DNA of 64,000 bases from Hormiphora californensis (taxonomy: Eukaryota; Ctenophora; Tentaculata; Cydippida; Pleurobrachiidae): NCBI GenBank assembly GCA_020137815.1, contig CM035359.1, positions 6,666,468 through 6,730,467 of the forward strand, written 5' to 3'. A program made the position numbers and the translations under genes. The notes under the pieces are model-generated. The model searched no databases. It saw only the letters and a program-made list of their open reading frames with translations, and had not been told where the DNA came from. Position 1 is the first letter of the stretch. Every line of letters starts with the position of its first letter. Shown here piece after piece: positions 27,143 to 39,200 of the stretch.

Positions 27143-28653
27143 CTGTACAACTGTTTTTTTCCTCGTCAGCGTGGCTTATAATATCTCGATAGAGATCTTG
27201 GTCTCATTCTCTTCCCTTGAGTATCTTCATCAATACTGATGATGATAATATTAACTCTATAACACAGTCGCAGGATATCGATACTAAGACAAAAATATTA
27301 TCATCACTCCTGGATATCAGCGGGGGGAACTCAGAAATGAGTTCTTCGTGCCAGCTGAGCTCTTCAAGCTCAGTCCCGTTGCCGTGGACCTGGTTGGCTG
27401 ATGGTCCAGTGATTACGGTCAAATCACACCGGCTCTCTCCCCAAGTACGGGGAGTAAACTTTGCCAGAGACCTTGCCGGACTCAATTATGGCACGGAGCT
27501 CTTGCAGTGAAACTATACCAGTTGAACTGATAATCTCACCCCAGCCAGTAACTTTGTTACACATGGCACCGAGCTCTTGCAGTGCAACTGATCCCAGTTG
27601 AACTGATAATCTCACTTGAAATAGGGTCCATCCCTAGGTTGAGTAAACGGAATTTATTAAATTAAATCCCAGTTACTAAGCCTACTTAATCGCGGTCGCT
27701 GATGACCATTATGAATCAGCACATAACCTACATGATAACAATGGCTAGACTACTGGGACATTGCCGAGAATATTCTCACTTCCGACCAAACACTCGACCT
27801 GATAAAACTAACCTAACTTACAGCCAGATGCAACCACCCCTAACTATCCTGACCTGAAACAGGTAACAGAGTCGAGACTGTTACCTAGGAGGGACTACAC
27901 ACATTCACATCTACCTTAGGACCCGCGAGTAATGGGGCAGGTCTGGGCCCACTCGGCCACCCCGCATCCTTAGGCAAGTATTTATACTTGCACAATGCCT
28001 CACAGTGTTACTTTAAGTGTAGACGCTTAACCGTGCAACATAAGTCTAAGAAATTAGACTTTTCCGGACCTCCTGGCTGTATGCAGATCTGTGTACTAGC
28101 GGTATCGACCCAAGGCCTAGAGTGTGATAAGATTTGTCAACCGACACAGCCCTAACGGCCTGTGAGTTATCGCTAGTGACAAATTCGGAAACCCACCTAC
28201 TTCTACAGCTCCTTGCAGCAGTAGTAACCGAAGACCAGCCAGTGTGGCAGGTAAATTTCACCCATTGTCCTAACATACAAGACACGCTGGTCTCTATTAA
28301 GCCGTATATCAAAACTCTTCTTGTGGTGCCGGTACAGTTCGAGGGAAATGTGGAGCTTGCTCTGCAGAACACCAGGACTGAACCGGAGAACACCAACACT
28401 GTCCCTTTGTGTGGGGGGGGGGGGGGGGGGGTAGTGGCGTGGAGTGATTATAATAGAGGTCGGCTGTCGACCTATGAAGGGGCAGCACAGTGGGCGGAAT
28501 GATGGGAGGTGCAAAACACACACACACACACACACACTCCTGGATATCGATTTCAATAAGGCCAAGATCTGCGATTAGATGGGAAGTTCATCGAATGAAC
28601 CAAAAGTTTTAATGTTTGTTTTGTAAAAATCACATACCAGGACTCGATTGTAA
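27143..28653. other. Non-coding, short local duplications
   Basis: A 75-80-bp tandem duplication lies at about 27485-27612 (GAGCTCTTGCAGTG and GTTGAACTGATAATCTCAC twice). A G run at 28413-28430 and an (AC)n tract at 28519-28537 also occur. The open frame at 28134-28502 spans the G run and has no recognisable domain; I do not call it a gene. Confidence 0.5.
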
Positions 28654-28834
28654 CACGGTCGCTTGTAGTGGGAAAACGGTAATGGAAAACTGAGATACAG
28701 TAAGACGACACGCAACCGTGGCCAATCAGGGCGCTAGTACGTGCTGAACACATGCACTTTTTGCCGCGCGTTATGCAACGTGCACGTCTCATTACTGTAT
28801 TTCTATTACGGTAATACGACTACAAGCAGCACTG
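28654..28834. mobile_element. Harbinger-like MITE, copy 3
   Basis: 181 bp with TAA duplications at 28651-28653 and 28835-28837. More diverged than the other copies (TATTTCTATTACGGTAATACG near the right end). The flanking sequence to the left (TTTTGTAAAAATCACATACCA) recurs at 29969-29989 without the MITE, so this site may be an empty/filled pair in a local duplication. Confidence 0.9.
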
Positions 28835-28837
28835 TAA

Positions 28838-29349
28838 GTCCAAGAACAAGGGTGATGTGATGGAGGAGGGAAATGAATTAACACGCATGTACGGACTTTA
28901 CCGATAATGATCGCTGTTTGTTGGACACTTGGACTGGCTGTGGTTGTACTTGGAGCAAGCGTTCGCCCTAGATAACCATGGTTAGGGACCAACTTACCAA
29001 ATAAACCCGAGTATGTTAACCAAAAGAACTCGGGATGGTATATCAACCCGAGCGCAATGCCACGTATTTTGATTTGGTTGTTAGCACTTTTCAAGGTGTT
29101 GCGAGACGCAGGTAAGTTAACCTGGGCCTGCGTTGCGCAACACATCGTACAGTAACACCACAGTACTCTCCGATCACTATTTTCCTTTTAGACGGTTGTT
29201 TCCTACACAGAAACTACGTTTTATTTCATAACGACAAGCAATCGAGAATTTGGCTCGATACATCAACACGGCGCCAGAAAGTCAACAGTCATGGCGAATA
29301 TAATCCGTGATGAGTCAAAATATAGAGAGAAGTAGAAAACAGAAAAACA

Positions 29350-29407
<58 letters not shown>

Positions 29408-30816
29408 GAGAAAGAGAGAGAAGGGTAAGTTGAGTGAATGAGATTGAAGAGAGAAGGTACGGTATGATGATGATGATTGCCCGTACGCCTATTATGCATT
29501 CATCGTACGCAATGTTCATATTAAACACAGCCCATATCTCTCTCGCTCTCACTCTCTCACTCTCTCACTCTCTATCTCCATCCCCTTTCTCTCTCTCTCT
29601 CTCTCTCCCTCTCTCACTCTCTATCTCCATCCCCTTTCTCTCTCTCTCTCTCCCTCTCTCACTCTCTATCTCCATCCCCTTTCTCTCTCTCTCTCCCTCT
29701 CTCTCTAGTCTCTTCTTCTCTTTCGCTCTCCACATATAATGTTCCATATAATTTCATCATTTATTCCGTCGAATTCCACTCGTAGTTGAGATTCTTCATC
29801 AATTAAAGAACTGATCAATAATATTATTACTAGCAAAGCCCCCTGACGTCAGCTGACCCGAACATGATAATATTAATTCAATAACACAGTCCCAATGCGA
29901 CTGTCGCATCATATCAAGACAATATAATTTCATCAATCCTGGATGAGTTTCCGATAGCTTCAATGTTTGTTTTGTAAAAATCACATACCACTCGATTGCA
30001 AGTCAGAGAGACACGAATCATGAGGAATAATAATATGTATATATAAAGATAGTTTCCGTAGCAACGACTCTGCGAGTCATAGAGGACTCCAGAGAGCAAT
30101 CAGAGACCAAGACACAGACAAACATTAATCAAAACAAACAATTTCTCCTCTTTTCTTATCATGTCTCTCTTCGCCACGACCGAAAATTGAGACCTTTGCT
30201 AAAAGAGAGCAAAAGATAGATTGGTATAATAACAAGAGATAAGATGCCGAAGGAGCTATTCATCTCTGACCACTATACTATTGTTGACTGCTCGTACCAA
30301 TTACACGATGCTGGTATCAAGGAGATTACATGTATAATTATACTGATAATAACTCAGTATAATACCTCATGTCATATTAATAAGACTATTTAGTTCTATA
30401 CTTAGTAGTATTACTAGTAGTATAGTTTTACGAATCTGCCAACTCTATCAACATTTTGCACCGGGTACAGGTGACAAATTCGAATTTCACGGCTCACACA
30501 GCACGCTCACAGAACAATATACAGATACCTCCTTCAACAAAATCCTCTATATAATATACCTCTCTCATTTCTCAATGACCAAATTCCTCTACTCGCTGAA
30601 TTCCATAGCAATCTCCCTGGATGAATTCCAAAGGCGGCTACTGATCACACTATCACCTGCTGCAGAGGCAGCTGGAGGCAATTAGTAGATCAAAATATCA
30701 CGATCAACAACATGCACAGTACACACACACAGACTTCTCCTCATGTCTATCATTATAGTGTGAATAGGAGCCTTCTCAGAAACCAAATCAGACCGGACAT
30801 CGGTGTCCAGTGTCCA
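28838..30816. other. Non-coding, with GA and CT microsatellites
   Basis: (GA)n at 29350-29402. At about 29560-29706 a CT-rich minisatellite of about 50 bp (unit beginning CACTCTCTATCTCCATCCCC) repeats three times. No gene found. Part of 29860-29945 resembles 27225-27315. Confidence 0.5.
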
Positions 30817-31168
30817 CGAAACAAAGCTAATCATTTTGGCAGAACTTACAGTTTTCACACAAAACAAACTTCTTCAAGTGTGATACAACATCCGTTATAA
30901 CCCCTCCTTCCCACCTAATTAGCAGCGAGCAGTTTCGTTAACTGGGTCCAATTAGTGAGGAATGCAACAGACAACGCTGGTTATATCACGTTAGTATCAT
31001 GGAAAAGGAAGAAAGGAATAGAGAAAGTACGCTTCTCACAGAGAGAGATGGCAAAAACAAAAGAGATACAGATTCTAAAATCGGAGCTGCACACGTCGAG
31101 ATACTGCTGCCTCGTTGCCTTAACTTAATTATATGACCAGATAACAAAATATTGTTTCAAGTTACATA
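30817..31168. repeat. ~355-bp segmental duplication, copy B
   Basis: Partner of 26785-27142. Its right end abuts a TAAAGTCGGATTTTTTGAAG sequence, the terminus of a MITE family also found at 39532, 41203 and 62388, so a MITE end may have cut this copy. Confidence 0.9.
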
Positions 31169-31876
31169 AAGTCGGATTTTTTGAAGTTGTCACGTGTGGC
31201 GTTGCTGCACTAAAATCCTGTAGAACTCGAATCCTACATTGGAAATTTTGTGGGGAACTGTCCCACTTCACACTTGGATAAAATTATTACAGATAAAATG
31301 AAAAAGCACCCGTCTGGATCGTCTAACCTTATCCATCCGGAGATCTTCACGGTGAGATAAACATCTGTAAACTGTTTGGAGTCCTTGAGGTTTCGTGCCA
31401 TTTTGTTTCCGGGAGAAGGCAGAAGCCTGCACTAAAACGGCTCTAACCGCCAAACCACTCAACCGTTTTGGCTAATCATTAGCCCTAACCGATAACCCCA
31501 AAGAAAACACTAACCCGACCCTAACAACAGCCCTAACCCGTCCCGACCGCCAAAATCGATTGTTAGCAATGGAAGGCACCTATAAAGTCGGATTTTTTGA
31601 AACGAAATTTGGAGATTTTTACAGATTTTAGAAAACAATAAATTATAATAAATTACCCACACACCGTCATACTCTCATACTCCCTCTCTCTGCTCACTTG
31701 TCTCGAAAGTCTACATCTTCCACACTGACTGGGACAACCCTTCTCTTGGTTCCCCGAAGCGCAACAAGAGTTGATCTTAACAAACTGAATCGTGTCTTTT
31801 CTCGGATGAAGGACATGGTTTCAGCGTAACTCTCCTTGTGCCTGTCACAGATCTTCCTGGCCGCTCGCTCCAAAAC
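31169..31876. other. MITE-end fragments and a retroelement scrap
   Basis: Single MITE ends (AAAGTCGGATTTTTTGAA) at about 31169 and 31583 are in the same orientation. On the minus strand, 31694-31903 encodes a short basic segment (SFIREKTRFSLLRSTLVALRGTKRR) like the C-terminal part of reverse-transcriptase proteins of cnidarian and sponge elements. It is truncated and isolated. Confidence 0.45.
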
Positions 31877-32010
31877 CTTCCCTAGTAAAGGTCGCGCGGG
31901 CAATTATGGTGAAAATTGGCCAATCTACAAACATTAATGCGCGAATCCTCAACAATATTGGCCAATCTTCGCTGGATGCGCAAATAGATTGGCCAATCTT
32001 CGCTGGCCAT
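31877..32010. repeat. Dispersed repeat shared with the end of the large RT element
   Basis: This segment (start GTAAAGGTCGCGCGGGCAAT) matches 36225-36345 in inverted orientation. There it forms the 3' end and last 15 codons of the 1042-codon ORF. Both contain GATTGGCCAAT(A/C)T units, two to three times. It is thus either a 3' fragment of that retroelement or a separate repeat captured by it. Confidence 0.75.
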
Positions 32011-32587
32011 GGCTGAATTTCACAGCTGTTTCGCGCGCACACAACCCAAGATAACTGGTTTCGCGCCCCACGTCTATGCCACTCGATGCTCGACAAATCC
32101 CCCGGTAAGGGATCAGCCGATGATGCTATTTGAATAATGTTACTTTGCTGACAGCATGCTTCCAATGAGATTTAATAACATGCAGCAATGTGAATTGAGA
32201 TGATCCAATTATGAAATGTTACTTTTCGGTAATCTGGTACAGTCTTATCGGTGCAGTGATACTATACTGATGTTAGGGATCAGAATGATTTGAAAAGTAG
32301 ACACCAAGAGGATTGCAGAACACCCGGAATTTTGATTTTAGCATAACGGGAACCATTTCCTCCCCATGGCGCCCTTTTTAGGGACCAAAACGAGGTCAGG
32401 GCCAGAGGGTACTCGCGAAATACGGTCCACGGTCTCTGCGCCCCCAGCGACTCTCTCGACAGACACAAATTGGGTCGAGGAGAGTTAAAACTTCCTCAGA
32501 AATATTCAGGTGTTTTTGAATGACCGATATGAAAATTCAATTAAATGATATATATACCAAGTAAAATTTAAAATTACAAGAGCGGAT

Positions 32588-33445
32588 TTGGCTCAGTTGA
32601 TAGCAGCTTGTCTGTCACCCTCAGACAAATATGTTCTTCTGACCCACAAACACAACCCGAATTCCCACATGAACCTCTTTCCTATGACGGGCATCGAGTA
32701 CACCACTAGTGGCGGTGCAAAGATCTCACCATCGGATCATGTAAGGGATCTGGGTATCAAAGTCTCCAGTGACTTATCCTGGAGACCGCACCTCGTAAAT
32801 TTGGCCAAACGAGGAAGATGCATGGCACAATGGGTGTTCGGGGTGTTCTCCAGTAGGGAACCAGAGCTGATGATCACTGTATATAAATCACTGGTCAGAA
32901 GCTTGATGGAGTACTGCTCTCCATTGTGGAGCCCGCAAACCGTCGGAGACATCCAACTGCTAGAGTCTGTTCAGCGGGGTTTCACAGCGAAAATCTCGGG
33001 TATGAAGGACCTTGACTACTGGCAGCGCCTAAAAGCCCTTGACTTGATGTCTTTGCAAAGACGACGGGATAGGTATGCGGTGCTAATTATGCACAAGACA
33101 TATCGGGAGTTGATACCAAACGAAACCGGTGTTAGCTTCAACCGTACATCCCGCCACGGTGTCAAAGCAGAGTTACCTGACCTGTCACGGGTGAAGAGCA
33201 AAAGAACTAGCACAATATACAGCTCTTCTTTCGGTTCCATCGGCCCTAGACTGTGGAACTGTCTCCCGGACGATCTGAGGGAGATTGAGGACCCTGATTT
33301 ATTTAAACATAAGTTGGACCTCCTTCTCCGTGATATCCCAGACCGTCCGCCTACACCTGGATATCAAGCACCAAACAGAAACTCTTTGTCTGACTGGTGT
33401 GTTGGAGCCAGTTTCAATAAACGGTGGTCCGAGTTCCTGGGATGA
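32588..33445 (+). pseudogene. 3' end of a non-LTR retrotransposon ORF2
   Basis: A 285-codon frame with the typical C-terminal part of non-LTR reverse-transcriptase proteins: DHVRDLGIKVSSDLSWRPH, YKSLVRSLMEYCSPLWSP, LLESVQRGFTAKI, LKALDLMSLQRRRDRY and SFGSIGPRLWNCLPDDLR. The polymerase palm (with its YADD box) and the endonuclease are absent, so this is a 5'-truncated copy, as usual for such elements. The frame is intact to TGA, suggesting moderate age. Confidence 0.8.
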
Positions 33446-33489
33446 CCTGACGTATCATGACGAACAACTCAAAAGTATCAAAAAGTAAG

Positions 33490-33549
33490 TATCTCTCTCT
33501 CTCCTCTATCCTATCTCTCTCGTCTCTCTATCTCTCTCTCTCTGCGATC

Positions 33550-33637
<88 letters not shown>
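33490..33637. repeat. (CT)n microsatellite
   Basis: Almost pure CT from about 33551 to 33637, with degenerate CT upstream. It lies between two retroelement fragments. Confidence 0.9.
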
Positions 33638-33640
<3 letters not shown>

Positions 33641-33695
33641 ACGGTTGTTTCGTTGTATGTCTGTGTAGCACACCGTTCTTTGTGATTTAACCGAT

Positions 33696-34564
33696 ATGGA
33701 GAGTGAAAATGAAAGTGAAGGTTCTGCATCTGATCCAACCCAACTCATTGCCGATGAGATTGTCAACCTTGCCAGCAAATTCTCAGTGACAGTTGGAGGT
33801 CACACTTTGTCTTATGATAGTGTTATGTACAAGATTGAGAAAAAAGACCTCATTTTTGGTACTTGTGGAGATCCTCGCATTGAGAAACAGAACAAAAAGA
33901 AGTTGCTTGAGTTGCTTGAAGAGTTGTCCCGTCTTCTTTTCTACAAGTGTCTCCCTGTTATTGACACGTTCAACCAACGAGTGAAGATTACTGAGCTAGA
34001 GAAGGAGCTGCAAACGCACCAGAAAGATGTGATCCAGTTGCAAAAGAAAGTGATCCAGTTGCAAGACAAGGAGCTGAGTGCAGCTAGGCTAAAGCCGTGG
34101 CCCAAACAGTAGAGAGAGAGATGAAGCGAGCAGCAAAACCGCCTAAGAAGGATGAGGAAACTGACAGGAGCAGAAACATCATTTTCTACAACGTTGATGA
34201 AGAGGATGGCGAACAGGATACACCCGAAACTGCTAAGGTGGATCAAGAGTGTGTTGAGGAAATCGTTGGGGCTCTAAACGAGAAGTTCAAGCTGTCTGAT
34301 GTGAAGAGAATTGGCGTAAAGAGTAGTGACAAGGCGAGACCAATTGTGGCGACACTGTCATCGAGAGAGAATGTTGTGACTCTATTGAGGAAGGCTAAAG
34401 AGTTGAGAGAGACCGAAAACTTTTCTGATATTTATCTTTCCCCAGATAGAACGTTTGAGGAGAGAGTGGAGAGAAAGAGAACAGTTGAGATTTTTAAGAA
34501 GTTGAAAGCAGACAATCCAACTAAACAATATGTGATACGGAGAGGGGTCATAGAATGTGTGTGA
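33696..34564 (+). pseudogene. Retrotransposon ORF1-type protein with a frameshift
   Basis: Two overlapping frames, 33696-34112 and 34097-34564, together look like one protein of about 285 residues. The first has an acidic start, then a long coiled coil (KITELEKELQTHQKDVIQLQKK) ending at ELSAARLK. The reading then continues in the next frame (AVAQTVEREMKRAA) near 34090-34095. The second holds the RNA-binding-like domain (RNIIFYNV, VKRIGVKSS, RPIVATLSS) and the closing block IYLSPDRTFEERVERKR. Same family as 11713-12368. A one-base shift inactivates it unless it is a sequencing error. Confidence 0.7.
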
Positions 34565-34762
34565 TATCGCCACATTCCATCATTCTCACCCTCACATTCC
34601 ACCTCATTCACCCTCACTACGCACTCATATTCACATTCTCACTGCGCCCTACAAGCTTGTGGAGGTACTTGTATCTCTTCGCATGGGGCGGGGGGCCGGA
34701 CAAGTGTGTTTTGTGTTTATTGAGTGGTTCATTTCCATTGTATTTGTCCAACTTTATATTTC

Positions 34763-34825
34763 TTCAGTTCAGTTCAGTTCAGTTCAGTTCAGTTCAGTTC
34801 AGTTCAGTTCAGTTCAGTTCAGTTC
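34763..34825. repeat. (TTCAG)n pentanucleotide array
   Basis: About 12 perfect copies of TTCAG. Not a known animal telomere repeat; probably a simple microsatellite. Confidence 0.95.
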
Positions 34826-34945
34826 TCTCTCACTCTCGCGTTTGCAACATTGTTATCAATCACCTGTTAAAACTGGAAGAACTACAGTAAGTACTCGAGT
34901 ACTCCAGTACACCAGATCTCTCAGTTCTCAAATTTGTGAACTGAG

Positions 34946-34991
<46 letters not shown>

Positions 34992-35574
34992 CCTTCTCTC
35001 TCATTCCCCTCTCTCCCAATCCCAGTCCCCCCTCTCATTCTCCCCTCTCATTCCCTCTTCTCTCCCAAACTCATTCCCCCTCCCATTCCCATCTCTCATT
35101 CCCCCTCTCATTCCCACTATATCCCAATCTCTCACTCCCCCGCTCATTATCCCCCTCTCATTCCCCCCTCTTTCCCAAACTCATTCCCATATCTCATTCT
35201 CCATCTCCCAATCTCTCATTCCCGGTTCCCCATTTCATTATGCCCCTCTCGTTATCCCCCTCTCAGGTGTGGCACTGGCTATTAATTATCGCACATTGAG
35301 AATCAAGTGTCCTGATTGGCCAGTGGATCTCTATCTCAATTCACACATTACGTTCCACGTTATTGTATGTCACGCTGATACCTTCACGTGATGGAAAAGA
35401 GAGAGTGCATGCCCATTGGGTGTCGCATTCTATCACATGTATAACACCTCAGTATCACGTGGATCGGACCAAGCTCCAAAACATGTTGTTCGTGGACGGT
35501 TTTCTAAAGTTTAGCGAAATAATAGTCGCTCACTAACTTGACTTCTAAATTTCAACACTAAACTGAATTTAGTT

Positions 35575-36090
35575 TCGTGGAGGACACCCAGGGAAGGAAA
35601 GGTGAAAACATGATGACCAGATGAGAGAAACCACAGAAGGAAGTCCAGCACAGCTCAGGAAACCAAGATAAGTAGAAGGGAGGTCCAGTAAGGAAGGGAG
35701 ATATCCACGATGACCAGATGAGAGAAAGCGGTAGGAGGGAGAAGAAGATCACAGGGAAGATAGGTGAAAACACCACAGGTGAGAGGAAGCCGCAGGAGGG
35801 TCGTAGAAGGAAATCCAGCAGAACCCAGATTGAGAAGAAAGTGTCCATGAAGGGGGAGTGAAACCACGATTAACAGGTGAGAGAAAGCTGCAGGAAGGAT
35901 GTAGAATAGGGCTAGAAAGGAACGGTAAGATGTTTTACAAAAGGTTTACAGCACGGGAAAGGGGGTAGACATGACATTGGCGAGAGGGCTAGAAAGGGAA
36001 GGTAAGATGTTTTACAAAAGGTTTACAGCACGGGAAAGGGGGTAGCAATTGGCGATAGGGTTAGAAAGGGAAGGTGAGATGTTTCACAGA
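35575..36090. repeat. Two minisatellite groups (~85 bp and ~75 bp units)
   Basis: 35575-35900 repeats a degenerate unit containing GATGACCAGATGAGAGAAA and GTGAAACCAC. 35905-36090 repeats GGTAAGATGTTTTACAAAAG and GCACGGGAAAGGGGGTAG two to three times. Confidence 0.75.
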
Positions 36091-36281
36091 AGGTTCCTTG
36101 CATTGTGGTAACCGTTGCCGTGCATCCAACGCGACTTTCAGGCTTGCATTTTAAATAATTTTGCGCGGCTTTAACAGTTTTAGCGCGGCTTTACAATTGC
36201 GCGTTCTGAATAACAGCGAAGATTGGCCAATATATTTGCGCATCCAGCAAAGATTGGCCAATATTGTTGAGGATTCGCGCA

Positions 36282-39200
36282 TTAATGTTTGTAGATTGGC
36301 CAATTTTCACCATAATTGCCCGCACGACCTTTACTAGGGTTCCCTACTTCTCCGGCAAAACCTCCCGACGTGGAGAATACGAGGGGCGTGAAGGAACCCT
36401 GCTCCACTTCTTGCACCCTTCGCATATAGGCAAGTTTCTTCTGATTTTGGTGCTGTTTATACAGGTTCGTGATGGGCATCTTCAGGTAGGATGGGGCATT
36501 AGGATGGAACACCCGTACATCCATGAAACTGGCCTGCATGTCAGACCATAAGCCACGACAGACTATGTCCATTCGTGCTTCGGCTTTGATATTTGCACTG
36601 ATTGGCAGGTTGAATCCGTCACAGGGCAACATTGGCTGTTCAGTGTTAACGGGTTTAAATCCCGCATACCGAAGGATATCGGCTAAGGTATCCCGAAGGT
36701 GGTCATGTCTCCACATATCAAAGCCTCCAACCTTGCAGATCAAGGCGTGGTCACTGGTGTTTTGTGCCCCACAGCCGCATTTCCCTATCAGGTCCGGGAA
36801 GTGGAAGCCGTATCTGAGCCGAATGGCATCGACAAACTCAACCTGGTTGAGCTCATGGCCCAGTTTCTGCAGCGGTCGAGCAGTTAGCCAACTAGAAGCA
36901 CCGGGTTCGGAGCACAGCTCCATCGCACGCTGTGTCTTCATATCAAGTACTGCAAAGATATCTGTACGTTCCGTTGCATGCCTCTCATCAGTGGCGTCGG
37001 CACACTTCTTCTTCAACTTTCCGCTTTTCATCTCGGCATCCATGATGTTATTTGGACAGTCCTCTTCCGCCAGGATAAGAGACACTAGTGGTCCGGTAGC
37101 AAAACGGGAATTATTGTATTCTTGATTAGCCGTTTGTACCGGATTTTCCAATGCCAAACCTCCCATCTTGACGGGGAGTGCTAGGATCCTCCTCTCAATG
37201 TCCGAGATATGCTTTCCCACAAATAGGGGTATCAGCTTGTGCCTCAGGATGTCTTCCATAGGTTGGAACAAGTGCCCTATATCAGGTAGTGTTCGCTGCA
37301 GGTACGACCACTTCATTTTCAAACTGCGGACATAGTTCGAATATGCAAGGTGGGGGTGAGTTTTCGCAACAGTAACCAGGTTTTCAAGGCAGCTCACCCA
37401 TTCGGAAACTTTGTTCGTAACAAATGTTGTCTTGAATTCAGTCGATCCGATTGCTGCACCGAGGTGTCTGGCACCAGCAGTTGTAATCTGTACACCGGTC
37501 TCACCAAATAACTCCTGTGCCTTCTCCAGGTGGTGCTCCTTTGCGATCAGGACACATTTATCGGGGTTGATATGGTACCCGAACGCTGGACCGTGTGTTG
37601 TGATGATTTCGTACCACTCATGTAGTCCCGAGATGGTTCCTGCAGCATTTCCATCGTCAGCGTACCATACCTGCAGTACATCTTCGAGATCAGCCAGACT
37701 AATCAGGGGGAGAATGCCGATACTGTACATTGCCATTGCAGATGGACAGCCCTGCGTGGCACCCTCTTCGCTCATCAACACTTGGTTTCCGACGTACAAT
37801 GGTGATGGTGCCCCGTATAGATTGTTGAACAGTTGTGCAAGTATGGGACAAAGTCTGTCAACACTATGCAGCGCAAGTCCTCTGTTCAAGCGATTGAAGG
37901 CGTTACTTGCATCTAACAGAAGAGCACCCTCACAATCAGCTTCCTCAAACCGATCGGATAGTGAATGAATGGCTGCCTCACAGCCGCCAGACTGCCCTGC
38001 AGCCAACTGTACACAGTTTGCAGCAACTTTAATCGCTACACGCTGGGAGAAGATAATAGCTTTGACGACTATTCTTCTGAACACTTCTCCAATACCGATT
38101 GGCCGAGTACCTCCATCTGTCTTCTCCAGTGGAATCAGGCGAGACGAGCAGAATATTGCAAGAAAGTCACCATGAACTTCGGTAGTTGCAAGTTTCTGGG
38201 CAACCAAACTCAAGGCATCACACAGTGCCGTAGACGATTGTTTGAATTTCTTTGCACATAGGATTCTGCTCACCCCGGAGGCGTCAAAACCACTGGGACC
38301 ACCTGAACCTTTGATATTTAAACCACATTTGTAAATGCTCTCACCGGTTATGCCCTGAAATGTGACTGGCTGGTGGTCGGCAGGTGGGTCACTGTGTACA
38401 TATTTGCTGCTGATAGGTGAAGCGGGTGGATGCTTCTTTTCAAGGTCGAGGAGTACCTCGTCAGTGCAGCTTTTGACTCCACATGTGTGTCTGGAAGAGT
38501 CAAGCCATCCCGTGGCTTCACTGGTCTGTCCGTTTCTCATTAGATCGACGAACCGTTTGTTACACCGCTCCTCACTGGGGGATTGGTAATTCAGAGGTTT
38601 CTGGATTGCAGCAGCCTCACGGAATAACTGATCAAATTTCCCACTTTTCCATAGCTCAAGTCTCCGCTCCAACAGGTTTTTATGTCCACCAACCTTGGAC
38701 TTTTTGCTCGGTTTCTGCAGGAGAAGTGCAGGAGCTAGCACTAGGGCTGATAATGCATAAGACTCCGCAGCAGTGGATGTCGCGAAAAGGTTTGCCAGCC
38801 TAGTGAGTTCATCGATGAAACCTCTGCCAACTGCTCCAAATGGAACCTCAAACAAGTTGGGAGCCCAGGTGCTGATTAGTGGTGCAAGAGCCTGTAGCTT
38901 CACGAATACCTCCTCTGCATTCAAATCTCCCCAACAATTCACCTGAGATAGCTGCGGTCTCGGTGGTGGGCCCTGATTTACATCCGAGCAAGCTAAACAG
39001 AGGGTTGGTGAGTAATCTGGGATTGGAGATAACTCGTTTGTGGGTGGTTGTGCTGGTGTGACACACTGTGGGTGGATGAGATTGCTACATGCAGTGCAAC
39101 TAACGAACTCGGCAAAGTATATCTTCTCACTGCACTCACAGCACACGGCATCAATTGACAGAGCATTTCTGATATTTCTAATGCACTCATCAGTCGAATC

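Larger units (their letters stand above)
34565..36224. other. Repeat-rich stretch without genes
   Basis: Holds a TTCAG array (34763-34825), CT tract (about 34950-34988), CT/CCC-rich low-complexity sequence to 35270, and two groups of degenerate minisatellites (35575-35900 and 35905-36090). Long Ser/Pro frames here are compositional. Confidence 0.65.

Noticed and set aside
28134-28502. 122-codon ORF
   Set aside because: Crosses a G homopolymer, has no recognisable domain and no splice context.
26785-31168. LTR retrotransposon (two direct repeats of ~350 bp)
   Set aside because: No gag or pol between the repeats, no TG..CA ends and no primer-binding site.
34557-35285. 242-codon Ser/Pro-rich ORF
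   Set aside because: Spans the TTCAG array and CT/CCC-rich low-complexity sequence; no domain.
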